A stretch of DNA of 64,000 nucleotides from NCBI GenBank assembly GCA_021815825.1, contig JAKAZO010000002.1, positions 6,286-70,285 on the forward strand. The letters are read 5' to 3'. This DNA comes from Pseudomonadota bacterium. GTDB taxonomy: Bacteria > Pseudomonadota > Alphaproteobacteria > Acetobacterales > Acetobacteraceae. Each line of letters starts with the position of its first letter. Position 1 is the first letter of the stretch. This document shows, in pieces, positions 42,514 through 51,911 of the stretch. A program made the translations under genes and the position numbers. The notes beneath the pieces were generated by a model. The model was not told where the DNA came from and searched no databases. It saw nothing but the letters and a program-made list of their open reading frames with translations.

Positions 42514-43218
42514 TCAGGCCGTGGTGCCGATGAACTCCTCCACCAGCGCCGGATCATCGAGCTCCTCGCGCGGAAACTCGCGCACGATGCGGCCGCGATG
42601 GATCAGCGCCACACGGTCGGCGAGGCCACGGATGAAGTCCAGATTCTGTTCGACCAGGAGCACGCTCAGCCCATGCGAGCGCCGCAGGGCGCCGATCCGG
42701 TCGACCATCGCCTGCACGATGGAGGGCTGGATGCCTTCGGTCGGCTCGTCGAGCAGCAGCAGCCGTGGCGCGCCCACCAGAGCGCGGGCGAGCGCGAGCA
42801 ATTGCTGCTCGCCGCCCGAAAGCGCCCCGCCCGGCCGGTCGAGCAGCCGCGTCAACTCAGGAAAATCCGCCAGCACGGTCTCGATGCGCGCTGCGTCGCT
42901 GCCGGGCTTGGCAACGAGGGCAAAGCGCAAATTCTCACGCACCGACAGCGAAGGAAAGATCATCCGGCCCTGCGGCACGTAGCCGAGCCCGGCCCGCACC
43001 CTCGCATGCGGCGCGAGGCGTTCGATGTTCCTGCCATCGAAACGGATCTGCCCGCCCTCGCAGGGCAGCAGACCGAGGATCGCCTTCAGCAGCGTACTCT
43101 TGCCCATGCCGTTATGGCCGAGAATGCCGACGCACGCGCCCTCCGGAACGGTGAGCGACACGCCGCCGAGAACGCGGATGCGCCCGTAGCCCGCGACGAG
43201 ATCCCGCACCTCCAGCAT
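42514..43218 (-). CDS. urtE: Urea/amide-type ABC ATPase, UrtE-like
   Basis: This 234-residue ATPase has Walker A GHNGMGKST, the signature LSGGEQQLLALARALV and the UrtE-type Walker B stretch LLLLDEPTEGIQPSIV. That last sequence separates urea/amide transporters from LivF. The ATG overlaps the urtD stop (TGATG). Confidence 0.85.
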   Translation of the reverse strand: MLEVRDLVAGYGRIRVLGGVSLTVPEGACVGILGHNGMGKSTLLKAILGLLPCEGGQIRFDGRNIERLAPHARVRAGLGYVPQGRMIFPSLSVRENLRFALVAKPGSDAARIETVLADFPELTRLLDRPGGALSGGEQQLLALARALVGAPRLLLLDEPTEGIQPSIVQAMVDRIGALRRSHGLSVLLVEQNLDFIRGLADRVALIHRGRIVREFPREELDDPALVEEFIGTTA

Positions 43219-43937
43219 CACGCAGCCACCTGACGGCCGAGATACACATCGCGCACGCGCGGGTCCGACAGCACGCGTGAGACCTCATCCTCGACCAGCA
43301 CGCGGCCTTGATGCAGCACGGTGACGGTGCGCGCGATCGAGCGGATGAATTGCATGTCGTGCTCGACCACGACGATGGTGTGGTGGCGATTGAGATCGCG
43401 GATCACCTCCGCGGCACGGCGCGTCTCCTCCAGGCTCATCCCCGCGGTCGGCTCATCGAGCAGGATCAGGTCGGGTTCCGGCGCGACCACCATCGCGAGC
43501 TCCACGAGCTGGCGCTGCCCGTGTGCGAGCAGTCCCACCATGCGATCGGCGAGATCCGCGATGCCGAGCCGCTCCAGCGCTGCGCCGGCCAGCCCGCGGG
43601 CCGCGCGCTCGCCATGCTGGCGCCGCAGCGCGATCATGATTCCCTCGCGCACGCTCAGCCCATCGAATAATGACGGTACCTGTGTCTTGATGCCGACACC
43701 GAGCCGCGCGATGGCGAAGCTCGGCAGCCCGGTGATGTCCTGCCCGCGCAGCAGGATGCGCCCGGCGGTCGGCCGCAACTGTCCGGTGAGACACTTGAAC
43801 AGCGTGCTCTTGCCGGCGCCGTTCGGCCCGATCAGCCCACGCAACTCGCCCTGATCGACGGCGAATTGGACGCCATCCACCGCGGCGACGCCCCCGAAGC
43901 GCATGACGACATCGCGCGCTTCGAGCAGCGCGGTCAT
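43218..43937 (-). CDS. urtD: Urea/amide-type ABC ATPase, UrtD-like
   Basis: This 239-residue ATPase has Walker [10 protein letters not shown], the UrtD-like segments [20 protein letters not shown] and [20 protein letters not shown], and Walker [20 protein letters not shown] 43937 overlaps urtC by 4 nt. Confidence 0.85.
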   Translation of the reverse strand: MTALLEARDVVMRFGGVAAVDGVQFAVDQGELRGLIGPNGAGKSTLFKCLTGQLRPTAGRILLRGQDITGLPSFAIARLGVGIKTQVPSLFDGLSVREGIMIALRRQHGERAARGLAGAALERLGIADLADRMVGLLAHGQRQLVELAMVVAPEPDLILLDEPTAGMSLEETRRAAEVIRDLNRHHTIVVVEHDMQFIRSIARTVTVLHQGRVLVEDEVSRVLSDPRVRDVYLGRQVAA

Positions 43938-44926
43938 GGCGCGGTCCGTCGGCGCAGTCTGCCGAGCAGTGCCGTCGCGCCCGGCAGCAGCCCTGTTGGC
44001 AGCAGCAGCACAGCCAGCATCAGGATCACTCCCAGGATCGCATTCGGGTTGATGCCCGGCAGCGTGCCGGCCCAGGTCGTCAGCCCCTGCAACAGCATGG
44101 CGCCGAGGATCGGGCCGAACAGCGTACCGACACCGCCGACCATCACCCAGATGATCACCTGGCCGGAATAAAACAGAGAGAACATGGTCGGGCTGACGAA
44201 GACGCAATTTGCGAACAGAATGCCGGCAAGCCCGCCGATCAGGCCGCCAAGCGTGAAGATGCCGAGCTTGTAGCGGCGCGCGTCATGGCCAAGCAGCTCG
44301 GCGCGGACCTCGTTCTCCCGAATGGCGACGACGATGCGACCAAAACGGCTCGCCAGCACGAGTTTCGCCAGCACGTAGCAGGCCGCAAGGCACAATACCG
44401 CGACCACGAAGATCGCTTGCGGGCTCAGCGTCGCATCCGGGTCGCCCGGAACATTCAGCTGTGGCGTCGACGGGATGCCGTTGAATCCGCCGAGCGGCGC
44501 CTCGCCGATATGCCATTGATCGCCGGCCGTTGAGTTCGCGAAATTGAACAGGATGAGCGAGACGGTCAGGGTGATGGCCCCGATATAGACATCGCTGATG
44601 CGGCCATAGAACATGAAATAGCCAAGCGCCAGCGCGGCCAGCGCCGGCACCGCGAGCGCGATCGGCACGGCATAGGCGGAATCGCCGAGGTTGAGCGCGG
44701 CGACGGCATAGGCGTAGCCGCCGAGGCCGAAGAAGGCCGTCTGGCCAAAGCAGAGAATGCCGCCGAACCCCCAGATCAGCGCCAGACTCAGCGCCAGGAT
44801 CGCCATCGAGACGAACACGGTCGCATTGATCAGCACGAACAATTCGGCCACGCGCGGCAGGACGAGCGCCGCGAGCACCGCGAGCAGCGCGGCCGCCGCG
44901 ATCTCCATGGCGCTCCGCCAGCTCAC
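43934..44926 (-). CDS. urtC: Urea/amide-type ABC permease, UrtC-like
   Basis: The 330-residue permease has ALIWGFGGILCFGQTAFFGLGGYAY-type signature residues (positions about 49-73), the urea-family region NSTAGDQWHIGEAPLGGFNG and the loop RIVVAIRENEVRAELLGHD. The GTG start at 44926 overlaps the urtB stop (GTGA); ATG 44908 is an alternative. Confidence 0.85.
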   Translation of the reverse strand: MSWRSAMEIAAAALLAVLAALVLPRVAELFVLINATVFVSMAILALSLALIWGFGGILCFGQTAFFGLGGYAYAVAALNLGDSAYAVPIALAVPALAALALGYFMFYGRISDVYIGAITLTVSLILFNFANSTAGDQWHIGEAPLGGFNGIPSTPQLNVPGDPDATLSPQAIFVVAVLCLAACYVLAKLVLASRFGRIVVAIRENEVRAELLGHDARRYKLGIFTLGGLIGGLAGILFANCVFVSPTMFSLFYSGQVIIWVMVGGVGTLFGPILGAMLLQGLTTWAGTLPGINPNAILGVILMLAVLLLPTGLLPGATALLGRLRRRTAP

Positions 44927-45789
44927 AGCGCCCGCCGGAAAAAGCGCCCGGTGATGCCGTGCGGCAGCAGACGCACAAGAATGATCGCAACCGCCAGCAG
45001 AACCACTTCGCCAAGCACCGGCGTGGTCAGGAACGTCGCCAGCACGCCGACCGCGCCGAGCAGCACCGAGGCCGAGAGCGTACCGGCGAGCATCGCGGCG
45101 CCGCCGGTGATGACGGTGATGAAGGCCTTGGCGATATAGGCGGTGCCCATGGTCGGAACCACACCGGACAGCGGCGCGATGAGACCGCCGGCGAGGCCGC
45201 TGAGCGCGGCGCCGGCGGCGAAGGTCACCGCATACACGCGTTCGGTGGCGACCCCGAGCGCGCTCGCCATCTCGGGATTCTGCATCGTCCCCCGCGCCAG
45301 CAGGCCGAACGGCGTGTGACGGAGCACCAGCCAGACCGCTCCGACCATCACCGCTGCGGCGAAGACGAGGAACAGCGAGTAGGCGGATGTATAGAAGCCA
45401 CCGATATCGACGCTGCCCAGCGGGGCGGAGAACCCGCCCACGGTGTTACCGAAGATCATGCTGACGAAGCCGATCAGTGCAAGGGACAGCCCCCAGGTCG
45501 CCAGCATCGTATCGACCATGCGGCCGTACAGCCGCCGGATGACCAGGCGTTCGACAATGGCGCCGAGCAGCCCCACCACCAATGGTGCCACCACCAGCAT
45601 CGCCACCCAGATGTTCGCGCCGTGCCGCACCGCCAGGATCGCGCTGTAGCCGCCGAGCATGAGGAACTCGCCGTGCGCCAGGTTGATGACGCGCATCATT
45701 CCGAAGATCACGGCGAGTCCGAGGCTGATGATCAGCAGCATGGCAACGCCGGTCAGCGCCTGCAGGCCGACCGCCAGGGCAAGACTCAT
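44923..45789 (-). CDS. urtB: Urea/amide-type ABC permease, UrtB-like
   Basis: The 288-residue permease begins MSLALAVGLQALTGVAML and has MMRVINLAHGEFLMLGGYSA and FAAGAALSGLAGGLIAPLSG, typical of LivH/UrtB proteins. ATG 45789 is one codon inside a possible GTG. It lies 9 nt after urtA. Confidence 0.87.
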   Translation of the reverse strand: MSLALAVGLQALTGVAMLLIISLGLAVIFGMMRVINLAHGEFLMLGGYSAILAVRHGANIWVAMLVVAPLVVGLLGAIVERLVIRRLYGRMVDTMLATWGLSLALIGFVSMIFGNTVGGFSAPLGSVDIGGFYTSAYSLFLVFAAAVMVGAVWLVLRHTPFGLLARGTMQNPEMASALGVATERVYAVTFAAGAALSGLAGGLIAPLSGVVPTMGTAYIAKAFITVITGGAAMLAGTLSASVLLGAVGVLATFLTTPVLGEVVLLAVAIILVRLLPHGITGRFFRRAL

Positions 45790-45798
45790 CACCGGCCG

Positions 45799-47043
45799 TC
45801 AGATCTTCACATCGACGACGAATTGCTTGTCGGTGTTCGGGTGAGCGGCGAGGTCGCAGACGGAGGCCGTGTCGGCCGGCGGCCGGTCGGGGAAGTGCTC
45901 GAGGATCTTGAAGCCATGATTCTGAACCTCGGCGAAATACACATCCAGCGAGACGTGATTGGTCTTGCCGTCGAGCACGGTCCGTCCCGGCGGCCCATCG
46001 ACGCCAATCCCCGTTTCGAGTGCCTCGATCACCTTCATGCGATCGATCGAGCCCGCCTTGCGCACGCCCGCCGCCCAGAGATTGAAGCCGGTATAGGTGC
46101 GCATCGCCAGCTCGCCACCGAGATACGGGGCCTTGGCGCCGAGCTTGGCGTGGAACTTCTCGAGAAACGCCTTGTTCGCCGGGTTGTCGACCTCCTGGAA
46201 GTAGCTGAACGCAACGACGATGCCGTCGCCCTCTTCAGGGGAAAGCAAAAGACTTTCGTTGCCGCCACCAAACGTGGTCGAGGCCATCGGAATCCGCTTT
46301 TTCATCCCGGCGGCCGCCCACTGACGATAGAAGGAGACATGCGCGCCGCCGACCAATGCCGAAATAACCATGTCCGGCTTGGCCTGCTGGATCTTCTGGA
46401 TCGTTGGTCCGAAATCGGTGACGTTCAGCGGAAAGAAATCCACCGCGACGACCTCACCGCCGCCTTCACGGGTGTATTTGGTCAGCCATTTGCTCGTGAT
46501 CTGGCCATAATTATAGTCAGCAGCGACGATGTAGATCTTCTTGCCCCATTTCTTCATGATGTATGGGACCAGGGATTGGACATTCTGGGCTGGCGTGGAG
46601 CCGGTGCAGAAGCAGTTGCGGTCGCAGACGCCGCCTTCGTACTGGGTGTTGTAGAAATAAAGCGTCTTGTAGCGGCGCAGGATCGGGCGGATCGCCTCGC
46701 GTGAAGCCGATGTGATGCCGCCATGCACGACCGCGGCGTGATCGCTGGTCGCGGCTTGCGTGGCGAACTGGGTGTAGAGCTGGATGTTCGATTGCGGGTC
46801 GTAGTTGATCAGTTTGATCTCGCGCCCGAGCAAGCCACCGCTGGCATTCACTTCGTCGACCGCGAAGTCCAGGCAGGCGATCATTGGCTGGCCGTAGATA
46901 TCGAGGCCGCCCGAGGCGTCGTGGATGCCGACGACCGTGATCGGGTCCGCGCCGAGTGCGGCATGGCGGAAAATGGCAGGCGCGGCCAGCGTCGCGGACG
47001 CGGCAGCGACGCTCCGCAGAGCGTTGCGGCGGCTGAGTGGCAT
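45799..47043 (-). CDS. urtA: Urea/short-chain-amide-type binding protein, UrtA/FmdD-like, Tat-like signal
   Basis: The 414-residue protein starts with a twin-arginine leader (LSRRNALRSVAAASATLAAP). The mature fold has VGIHDASGGLDIYGQPMIAC, YDPQSNIQLYTQFATQ and an unusual YEGGVCDRNCFCTG cysteine cluster near residues 137-147. RTYTGFNLWAAGVRKAGSID and DGPPGRTVLDGKTNHVSLDV are typical of urea/amide rather than leucine binding proteins. ATG 47043 follows GGGAGCC; ATG 47061 is possible. It heads urtABCDE-amidase. TTGACG (about 47100 on the minus strand) may be part of its promoter. Confidence 0.87.
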   Translation of the reverse strand: MPLSRRNALRSVAAASATLAAPAIFRHAALGADPITVVGIHDASGGLDIYGQPMIACLDFAVDEVNASGGLLGREIKLINYDPQSNIQLYTQFATQAATSDHAAVVHGGITSASREAIRPILRRYKTLYFYNTQYEGGVCDRNCFCTGSTPAQNVQSLVPYIMKKWGKKIYIVAADYNYGQITSKWLTKYTREGGGEVVAVDFFPLNVTDFGPTIQKIQQAKPDMVISALVGGAHVSFYRQWAAAGMKKRIPMASTTFGGGNESLLLSPEEGDGIVVAFSYFQEVDNPANKAFLEKFHAKLGAKAPYLGGELAMRTYTGFNLWAAGVRKAGSIDRMKVIEALETGIGVDGPPGRTVLDGKTNHVSLDVYFAEVQNHGFKILEHFPDRPPADTASVCDLAAHPNTDKQFVVDVKI

Positions 47044-47312
47044 TGTGGGCTCCCTGTTCATTTTGTAGAGCACAGCCAAGTAAGCGGGGACGCGCGTCAA
47101 GGAACGCGTGTCGCCGGCGTCCTGTCTCCGAGACCGCGAATTTGTACGCCGTCCCCGGCTGCGCTGGCAAGCGCAAAGCGGCGGAAAACCGCTGCTGCGA
47201 CCGGCTTCTGGGTCGTGGTCATTTCGCCCAGGATCTGATCGAGGGCAGAAAATCTTAACCGTGAGCAGGGCAGCATCAGCCCGCATGACGGGTTGCCCTG
47301 GCGGAGTGCGAC

Positions 47313-47756
47313 ATGAGCAGAGCGCGGCGGCTGAGCGCCCTGAAGACCCTGCACCGGGTTCAGTACCTTGGCGTCGAGCAGGCGGGACGGGAACTCGCTG
47401 AGCGCGCCGAGCGGCACGATATCGCGCGCGCCGCCCACGCGGCGGCGGTGGCGCGGATCGAAAGCGAGGCCGGGTTCGCGGCCGCGACGCTGAGCACGGC
47501 GCCGGCGCCGCGCGAGGAGCTCAGTGACTTTGCGCTCTGGCTCCCCGCCGGGCGCAGCGCGGTGACGGCGGCCCAAGCGGCGGCGGCAGCGGCGGAAGCG
47601 GAAGCGTTGCAGGCGCGCGCGGCATTGCTGGCCGCCCGCACCGCCGTCCGTGCCACCGAATTGCTGCTCGATCGCCACCACGCCGAAACCCTCTCCGAGC
47701 AGGAACGGCGCGCGCAGGCAGTGATCGACGAGCTTGCGCTGCGAGCACGGCGATAG
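47313..47756 (+). CDS. FliJ/YscO-like coiled-coil protein (orphan)
   Basis: The 147-residue, almost wholly helical protein is rich in Ala, Arg and Glu. It begins SALKTLHRVQYLGVEQAGRE, has a break at FALWLPAGRS and ends with a second long helix (RRAQAVIDELALRARR). FliJ and YscO, stalk proteins of flagellar and type III export ATPases, have this antiparallel two-helix design and a similar C-terminal DELALRR. No other flagellar or secretion gene is in the window, so the call rests on shape. A structured leader (CAGGGCA 47266-47272 with TGCCCTG 47294-47300, enclosing CCCG/CGGG) precedes the ATG. Confidence 0.45.
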   Translation: MSRARRLSALKTLHRVQYLGVEQAGRELAERAERHDIARAAHAAAVARIESEAGFAAATLSTAPAPREELSDFALWLPAGRSAVTAAQAAAAAAEAEALQARAALLAARTAVRATELLLDRHHAETLSEQERRAQAVIDELALRARR

Positions 47757-47810
47757 AATCCGCTCCAGGCTGAAACGGCCCAAGCCCACCGGAGGCGGCT
47801 CTGGCGCCGG

Positions 47811-49019
47811 TCAGGGTTCGATCACGTCGCCGAACAGCACCCAGGATTTGCCGTCGAAGCGGGCCATCTGCAGCTGATGGATCGGCGTCACGTCGGTCGG
47901 GCTCGTGTTGATGTGGATACCGGGCAGCAGCATCGGCAGCGTGACGCCGGCGAGCGTGCTCGCCTGGCGCATCAGGTTGGCACGGCTGAGATCATCACCG
48001 CAGCGCGTCAGTACCAGCGCCATGAGCTGCGCGGCGGTGTAGCCATTGACGTTGAGCACATCGGCAGGGTCGCCATCGCCATAGTAGCGCCGCATCCAGG
48101 CGCGCCACTCGGCCATGCCGGGATCCGCGGCCCAGCGTGGATCGTTGGGATCCTTGAGATAGGCGCCGGTGACGATGCCAACCGCATGCGCCAGCCCGGC
48201 AGGTTTCAACACCGCCGCGACCGAGTTCGAGACCGTCGGCAGGATGATGAGCGGGGTCCAGCCGAGCGCGGCGGCCTTGCGGATCGCCTGGGCGGCGAAT
48301 TTCGGTGTCGCCTCGTCGAAGAAGACATCCGCGCCGGCGCTCTGGAAGGCGACGATCTGCTGATCGACGGTGGCATCCGTCGTCTCGTAGGTCGCTTCGG
48401 CGACGATCTGGTCGCGATGCTCGCCGAGCCCTTCCTTGAAGCCGCGCAGATAGTCGCGTCCAGCATCCTCGTTCGGCGTCAGCACGGCGATGCGCGCATC
48501 CGGCTTCGTGCGCAGGATGAACTGGGCGTAGACGCGCCCTTCCATCGCATAGGTCGGCAGATAGCCCACGGTCCAGGGAAAGTGTGCGGCATCGTTCCAG
48601 CGGCTGGCCCCGGAATTGACGAAGAGCTGCGGCACCTTGTGCAGGTTGAGGTATTTGTGGATGGCGATGTTGGGCGCCGTGCCCACCGGGCTGAAATCGG
48701 CGAAAATCTGCTCCTGCTCGACGAGTTTCCGGGTCTGCTCCACCGTCTTGGACGGCACGTAGCCGTCATCGAGCGAGAGGAATTCGATGCGCCGGCCGTT
48801 GATCCCGCCCTGTTCGTTGATCATGCGGAAATACGCCGCCTCGGCGCGCACCAGCGTCCCATAGGCCGAGGCGGGGCCGCTATAGGGCGCGGTGTTGCCC
48901 AGCTTGATGGCACTGGCGGTGATGCCGGGATCCTGCGCCCGCGCCGGCGTAGACACCGCGAGCAGCAGCGCTGCCAGGGCGGCGAGGCTCACACGGGCGC
49001 GGGGCCGGGCGCTACGCAC
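47811..49019 (-). CDS. Orphan LivK-type substrate-binding protein
   Basis: This 402-residue type I binding protein has a Sec signal peptide (ALAALLLAVSTPARAQ). IKLGNTAPYSGPASAYGTLV, EQGGINGRRIEFLSLDDGY and the C-terminal PTDVTPIHQLQMARFDGKSW resemble binding proteins for aromatic or acyl compounds. The GTG start at 49019 overlaps the end of the enoyl-CoA hydratase gene by 8 nt. No permease or ATPase genes follow, so it must share a transporter encoded elsewhere. Its operon partners are CoA-metabolising enzymes. Confidence 0.88.
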   Translation of the reverse strand: MRSARPRARVSLAALAALLLAVSTPARAQDPGITASAIKLGNTAPYSGPASAYGTLVRAEAAYFRMINEQGGINGRRIEFLSLDDGYVPSKTVEQTRKLVEQEQIFADFSPVGTAPNIAIHKYLNLHKVPQLFVNSGASRWNDAAHFPWTVGYLPTYAMEGRVYAQFILRTKPDARIAVLTPNEDAGRDYLRGFKEGLGEHRDQIVAEATYETTDATVDQQIVAFQSAGADVFFDEATPKFAAQAIRKAAALGWTPLIILPTVSNSVAAVLKPAGLAHAVGIVTGAYLKDPNDPRWAADPGMAEWRAWMRRYYGDGDPADVLNVNGYTAAQLMALVLTRCGDDLSRANLMRQASTLAGVTLPMLLPGIHINTSPTDVTPIHQLQMARFDGKSWVLFGDVIEP

Positions 49020-49803
49020 CGGAAAAGTCCGGCAGGCGCCGCTCCCGCATCGCCCTGACGCCCTCGGCGAAATCGGCCGTGCGGCGCTGCCAGTCCTGCT
49101 CGACCAGTTCGCGCTCCGTCGCCGCCTCGATGGCATCGACGAGGCCCCGGCGCAGGGTCTCGCGCATCGACACCACGGCGAGCGGGGCCGACTGCGCGAT
49201 CTCGACGGCGAGCCCGTGCGCCGCCTCGCGGATGCCGGCGAGCGGGGCGAGCATGTCCGCAAGACCCATCGCCACCGCGTCCTCACCCTTGATACGCCGG
49301 CCGGTATAGACCATCAGCGCGGCGCGCTGCGGGCCGACCAGGCGCGGCAAGGTCGCGGTCAGCCCAAAGCCGGGATGGAAGCCGAGGCGGGCGAAATTGG
49401 CCGAGAAGCGGGCCTCGGCGCAGGTGACGCGGAAATCGGCGACGAGCGCGAGACCGAGCCCGCCGCCCACGGCCGCGCCCTGGACTGCGGCGATCACCGG
49501 CTTGCGCGTGCGGAACAGACGGATCGCCTCCTTGTAGAGGTGCTTCTGCGCGCCGCCGCCTTCGTCCACCGTGCCGGTCGCCGGCCGGCGCGAGAAATCG
49601 GCCCCGGCGCAGAAATTCTTGCCTTGCGCGGCCAGCACGATGGCGCGGCATTCCGGGTCCGCGTCGAACGCCTCGAACGCGGCGCCGATCTCGGCGATCA
49701 GCGCGTTGTCGAAGAAATTGTCGGGCGGCCGCCGCATCTCGACGGTCCCGACGCGGTCGGCGAGGCTCACCGCGATGTCGGTGAAGCGGGCGGATCCGGT
49801 CAT
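49012..49803 (-). CDS. Enoyl-CoA hydratase/isomerase family protein
   Basis: The 263-residue crotonase-fold enzyme has the oxyanion-hole segments AAQGKNFCAGADFSRRP and VQGAAVGGGLGLALVADFRV. The helix FARLGFHPGFGLTATLPRLVG places the residue equivalent to the second catalytic Glu at Gly or Phe (LGFHPGFG), so hydratase chemistry is uncertain and an isomerase, hydrolase or dehalogenase role is possible. Its start overlaps the acyl-CoA synthetase gene by 4 nt. Confidence 0.9.
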   Translation of the reverse strand: MTGSARFTDIAVSLADRVGTVEMRRPPDNFFDNALIAEIGAAFEAFDADPECRAIVLAAQGKNFCAGADFSRRPATGTVDEGGGAQKHLYKEAIRLFRTRKPVIAAVQGAAVGGGLGLALVADFRVTCAEARFSANFARLGFHPGFGLTATLPRLVGPQRAALMVYTGRRIKGEDAVAMGLADMLAPLAGIREAAHGLAVEIAQSAPLAVVSMRETLRRGLVDAIEAATERELVEQDWQRRTADFAEGVRAMRERRLPDFSGA

Positions 49804-51911
49804 GCGGGGTTCTCCTGTGCAGTCGTCACGATCAGGGCATCGGCGATGGTGCAGCCCTTGCCGTCGGCATGCACGATGACCGGGTTCAACTCGATCTCGG
49901 CGATCGCCGGCAGGGCGGCGGCGAGGGCCGAGACGCGCGCGGCGAGGTCGGCGAGGGCGTCGGTGTCGGCCGCTGGGGCGCCGCGAAAGCCGCCGAGCAG
50001 CGCGGCGGATTTCAAGTCCGCGAGCATGGCGCGCGCGGCGGCTTCATCGACGGGCGCGAGCCGGCGGGCGACGTCGCGGAACAGTTCGGCGGTCACGCCG
50101 CCGGCGCCAAGCGTGAGCACCGGGCCGAAGACGGCATCGCGAACCACGCCGAGGATCATCTCCACCCCGGGCGCCGCCATCGGCTCGATCAGCACGCCGT
50201 CGATCGCACCGGGCGCGACGCGCTCGCCGATCTCCATGAGTTCGGCAAACGCCACGTGCAGCGCGGCGATATCGGGCAGCCCGAGCCGGACGCCGCCGAT
50301 CTCGGTCTTGTGCGCGATCGCGCGCGATTGCAGCTTGGCCGCCAGGGGAAAGCGGAGCGCGGCCGCCGCCGGGGCGAGCTCCGCCTCGCTGCGCACGAGT
50401 CGCGACGGCGCGAGCGGGATGCCCGCCGCGGCGAGCATGGATTTCGCCTCATGCTCGGCCAGCGCGCCGCCCGGCGTCCGCAAACGCGCCGCCAGCTCCT
50501 CTGGCAGCATGAGCGGCTGTGGCGGCGCGAACCGCTCGCGGCCGAGCAACGCGCGCGCGGCGGCGGCGAGCGGCGCCAGCCCGGTATGGATCGCCGCTCC
50601 GGCCTCCGCCATCGCCTTGCGCGCGAAGGGTGAGGCGAGGGTGTAGCTGTGGAACAGGATCGGCATGCACCGCGCGGCGAGAAGGGGCGCGAGCGCATCG
50701 GGCTGAATCGCCACCCGCGTCTCGCTGGCGAGCGAGGTGACGACAACGAGCAGGTCCACGTCCTCGCCCGAGCTCAGCAGCTCGATGCTGCGGTTGACGC
50801 CGCCCGTGGTCACGCCCTGGGCGGTGATGTCGACCGGGTTGGCGGGCGACCCGTAGCTCGGGATGAACGCGCGGATCGCCGCCTGCGTGGCGGGCGCGAG
50901 TTCGGGCAGCGCGAACCCGGCGCCGCTGAGCGCGTCGGCCACCCAGGCGCCGGCGCCGCCCGAGACGGTGATGACGGCAGCGCGGCGGCCACGCGCCGGG
51001 GGACAGGTCGTCAACGCGGCGAGCATGGCAACGGCCTCGTCCGGGTCGGCGGCGACGTGCATCCCCTCGCTGGCGAAGGCGGCGTCATAGGCGGCGTCCC
51101 AGCCCGCCAGGCTGGCCGTGTGGGAGGCGGCGGCGCGCACGCCGGCCGCCGAGCGGCCGACCTTGACGGCGACGACCGGCTTGCCGCGCAGGGCGGCGGC
51201 GGCCGCAGCGGCGCGGAAGCCCTCGGCATCGCGCACCGCCTCGAGAAACAGCAGGATCGCGCCGGTTTCGCTATCCTCGGCCAGATGGCGGAAGAAATCC
51301 GCTGCCGTGAGATCGGCCTCGTTGCCGGTGGTGACGATGCTGCTGAAGGCGAGGCCGAGCGCGCGGCCACGATTGTAGAACGAGAAACCGACACCGCCAG
51401 ACTGCGCGACGACGCCGATGCGCCCGGCGCCGGCGACGGCGAACGGCTCGGATCCGGGGCGGAGATCGACGGCAGGGCTGAAGGTGGCGGAAACGCGGGC
51501 GATCTCGTTGTGGAAACCCTCGCCGTTCGGCCCCGAAATGCGCATACCCGAGGCGCGCGCGATCGCCGTCAGGCGCGCCTGCAGCGCCGCGGCGGCCGCA
51601 CCTTCCTCGGCGAAGCCCGACGAGATGACCACGGCATAGCGCACCCCGGCGGCGGCGCACTCCTCCAGGACCGCCGGGACCCGCGCCGCAGGGATGACGA
51701 CGAGCGCGAGATCGACCGGGGCGTGGATGGCGCCGACCGAGGGATAGCAGGGAAGCCCATCGATCGCGGCGGTGCTCGGGTTGACCGGGTAGAGCCGCCC
51801 GGCGAAGCCGTTCTTGCGCAGCAGATGCAGCACGAGGCCGCGGATCCGCGTGCGATCGGCCGATGCGCCGATGACGGCGATGGAGGCAGGGGCAAGGAAG
51901 CGGTCGAGCAC
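49800..51911 (-). CDS. NDP-forming acyl-CoA synthetase
   Basis: The 703-residue protein fuses a CoA-binding Rossmann domain (ASIAVIGASADRTRIRG), a succinyl-CoA-ligase-like domain with phosphohistidine candidate His264 (AASHTASLAG), and a C-terminal ATP-grasp domain (EHEAKSMLAAAGIPLAPS, PLAAKLQSRAIAHKTEIGGV). It makes an acyl-CoA with release of ADP or GDP. The GTG start at 51911 follows TACAAT by 2 nt, which would suit a leaderless transcript. It is first in the operon with enoyl-CoA hydratase and the binding protein, suggesting uptake and activation of a carboxylic acid. Confidence 0.9.
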   Translation of the reverse strand: MLDRFLAPASIAVIGASADRTRIRGLVLHLLRKNGFAGRLYPVNPSTAAIDGLPCYPSVGAIHAPVDLALVVIPAARVPAVLEECAAAGVRYAVVISSGFAEEGAAAAALQARLTAIARASGMRISGPNGEGFHNEIARVSATFSPAVDLRPGSEPFAVAGAGRIGVVAQSGGVGFSFYNRGRALGLAFSSIVTTGNEADLTAADFFRHLAEDSETGAILLFLEAVRDAEGFRAAAAAAALRGKPVVAVKVGRSAAGVRAAASHTASLAGWDAAYDAAFASEGMHVAADPDEAVAMLAALTTCPPARGRRAAVITVSGGAGAWVADALSGAGFALPELAPATQAAIRAFIPSYGSPANPVDITAQGVTTGGVNRSIELLSSGEDVDLLVVVTSLASETRVAIQPDALAPLLAARCMPILFHSYTLASPFARKAMAEAGAAIHTGLAPLAAAARALLGRERFAPPQPLMLPEELAARLRTPGGALAEHEAKSMLAAAGIPLAPSRLVRSEAELAPAAAALRFPLAAKLQSRAIAHKTEIGGVRLGLPDIAALHVAFAELMEIGERVAPGAIDGVLIEPMAAPGVEMILGVVRDAVFGPVLTLGAGGVTAELFRDVARRLAPVDEAAARAMLADLKSAALLGGFRGAPAADTDALADLAARVSALAAALPAIAEIELNPVIVHADGKGCTIADALIVTTAQENPA

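Noticed and set aside
47097-47222. 41-codon minus-strand frame upstream of urtA, considered as a leader peptide
   Set aside because: No ribosome binding site of note and no runs of regulatory codons; it lies where a promoter is expected.
47044-47312. Guanidine or other riboswitch upstream of the urtA-like gene
   Set aside because: I looked for conserved ykkC-type elements because such transporters can be controlled that way, but found no matching core.
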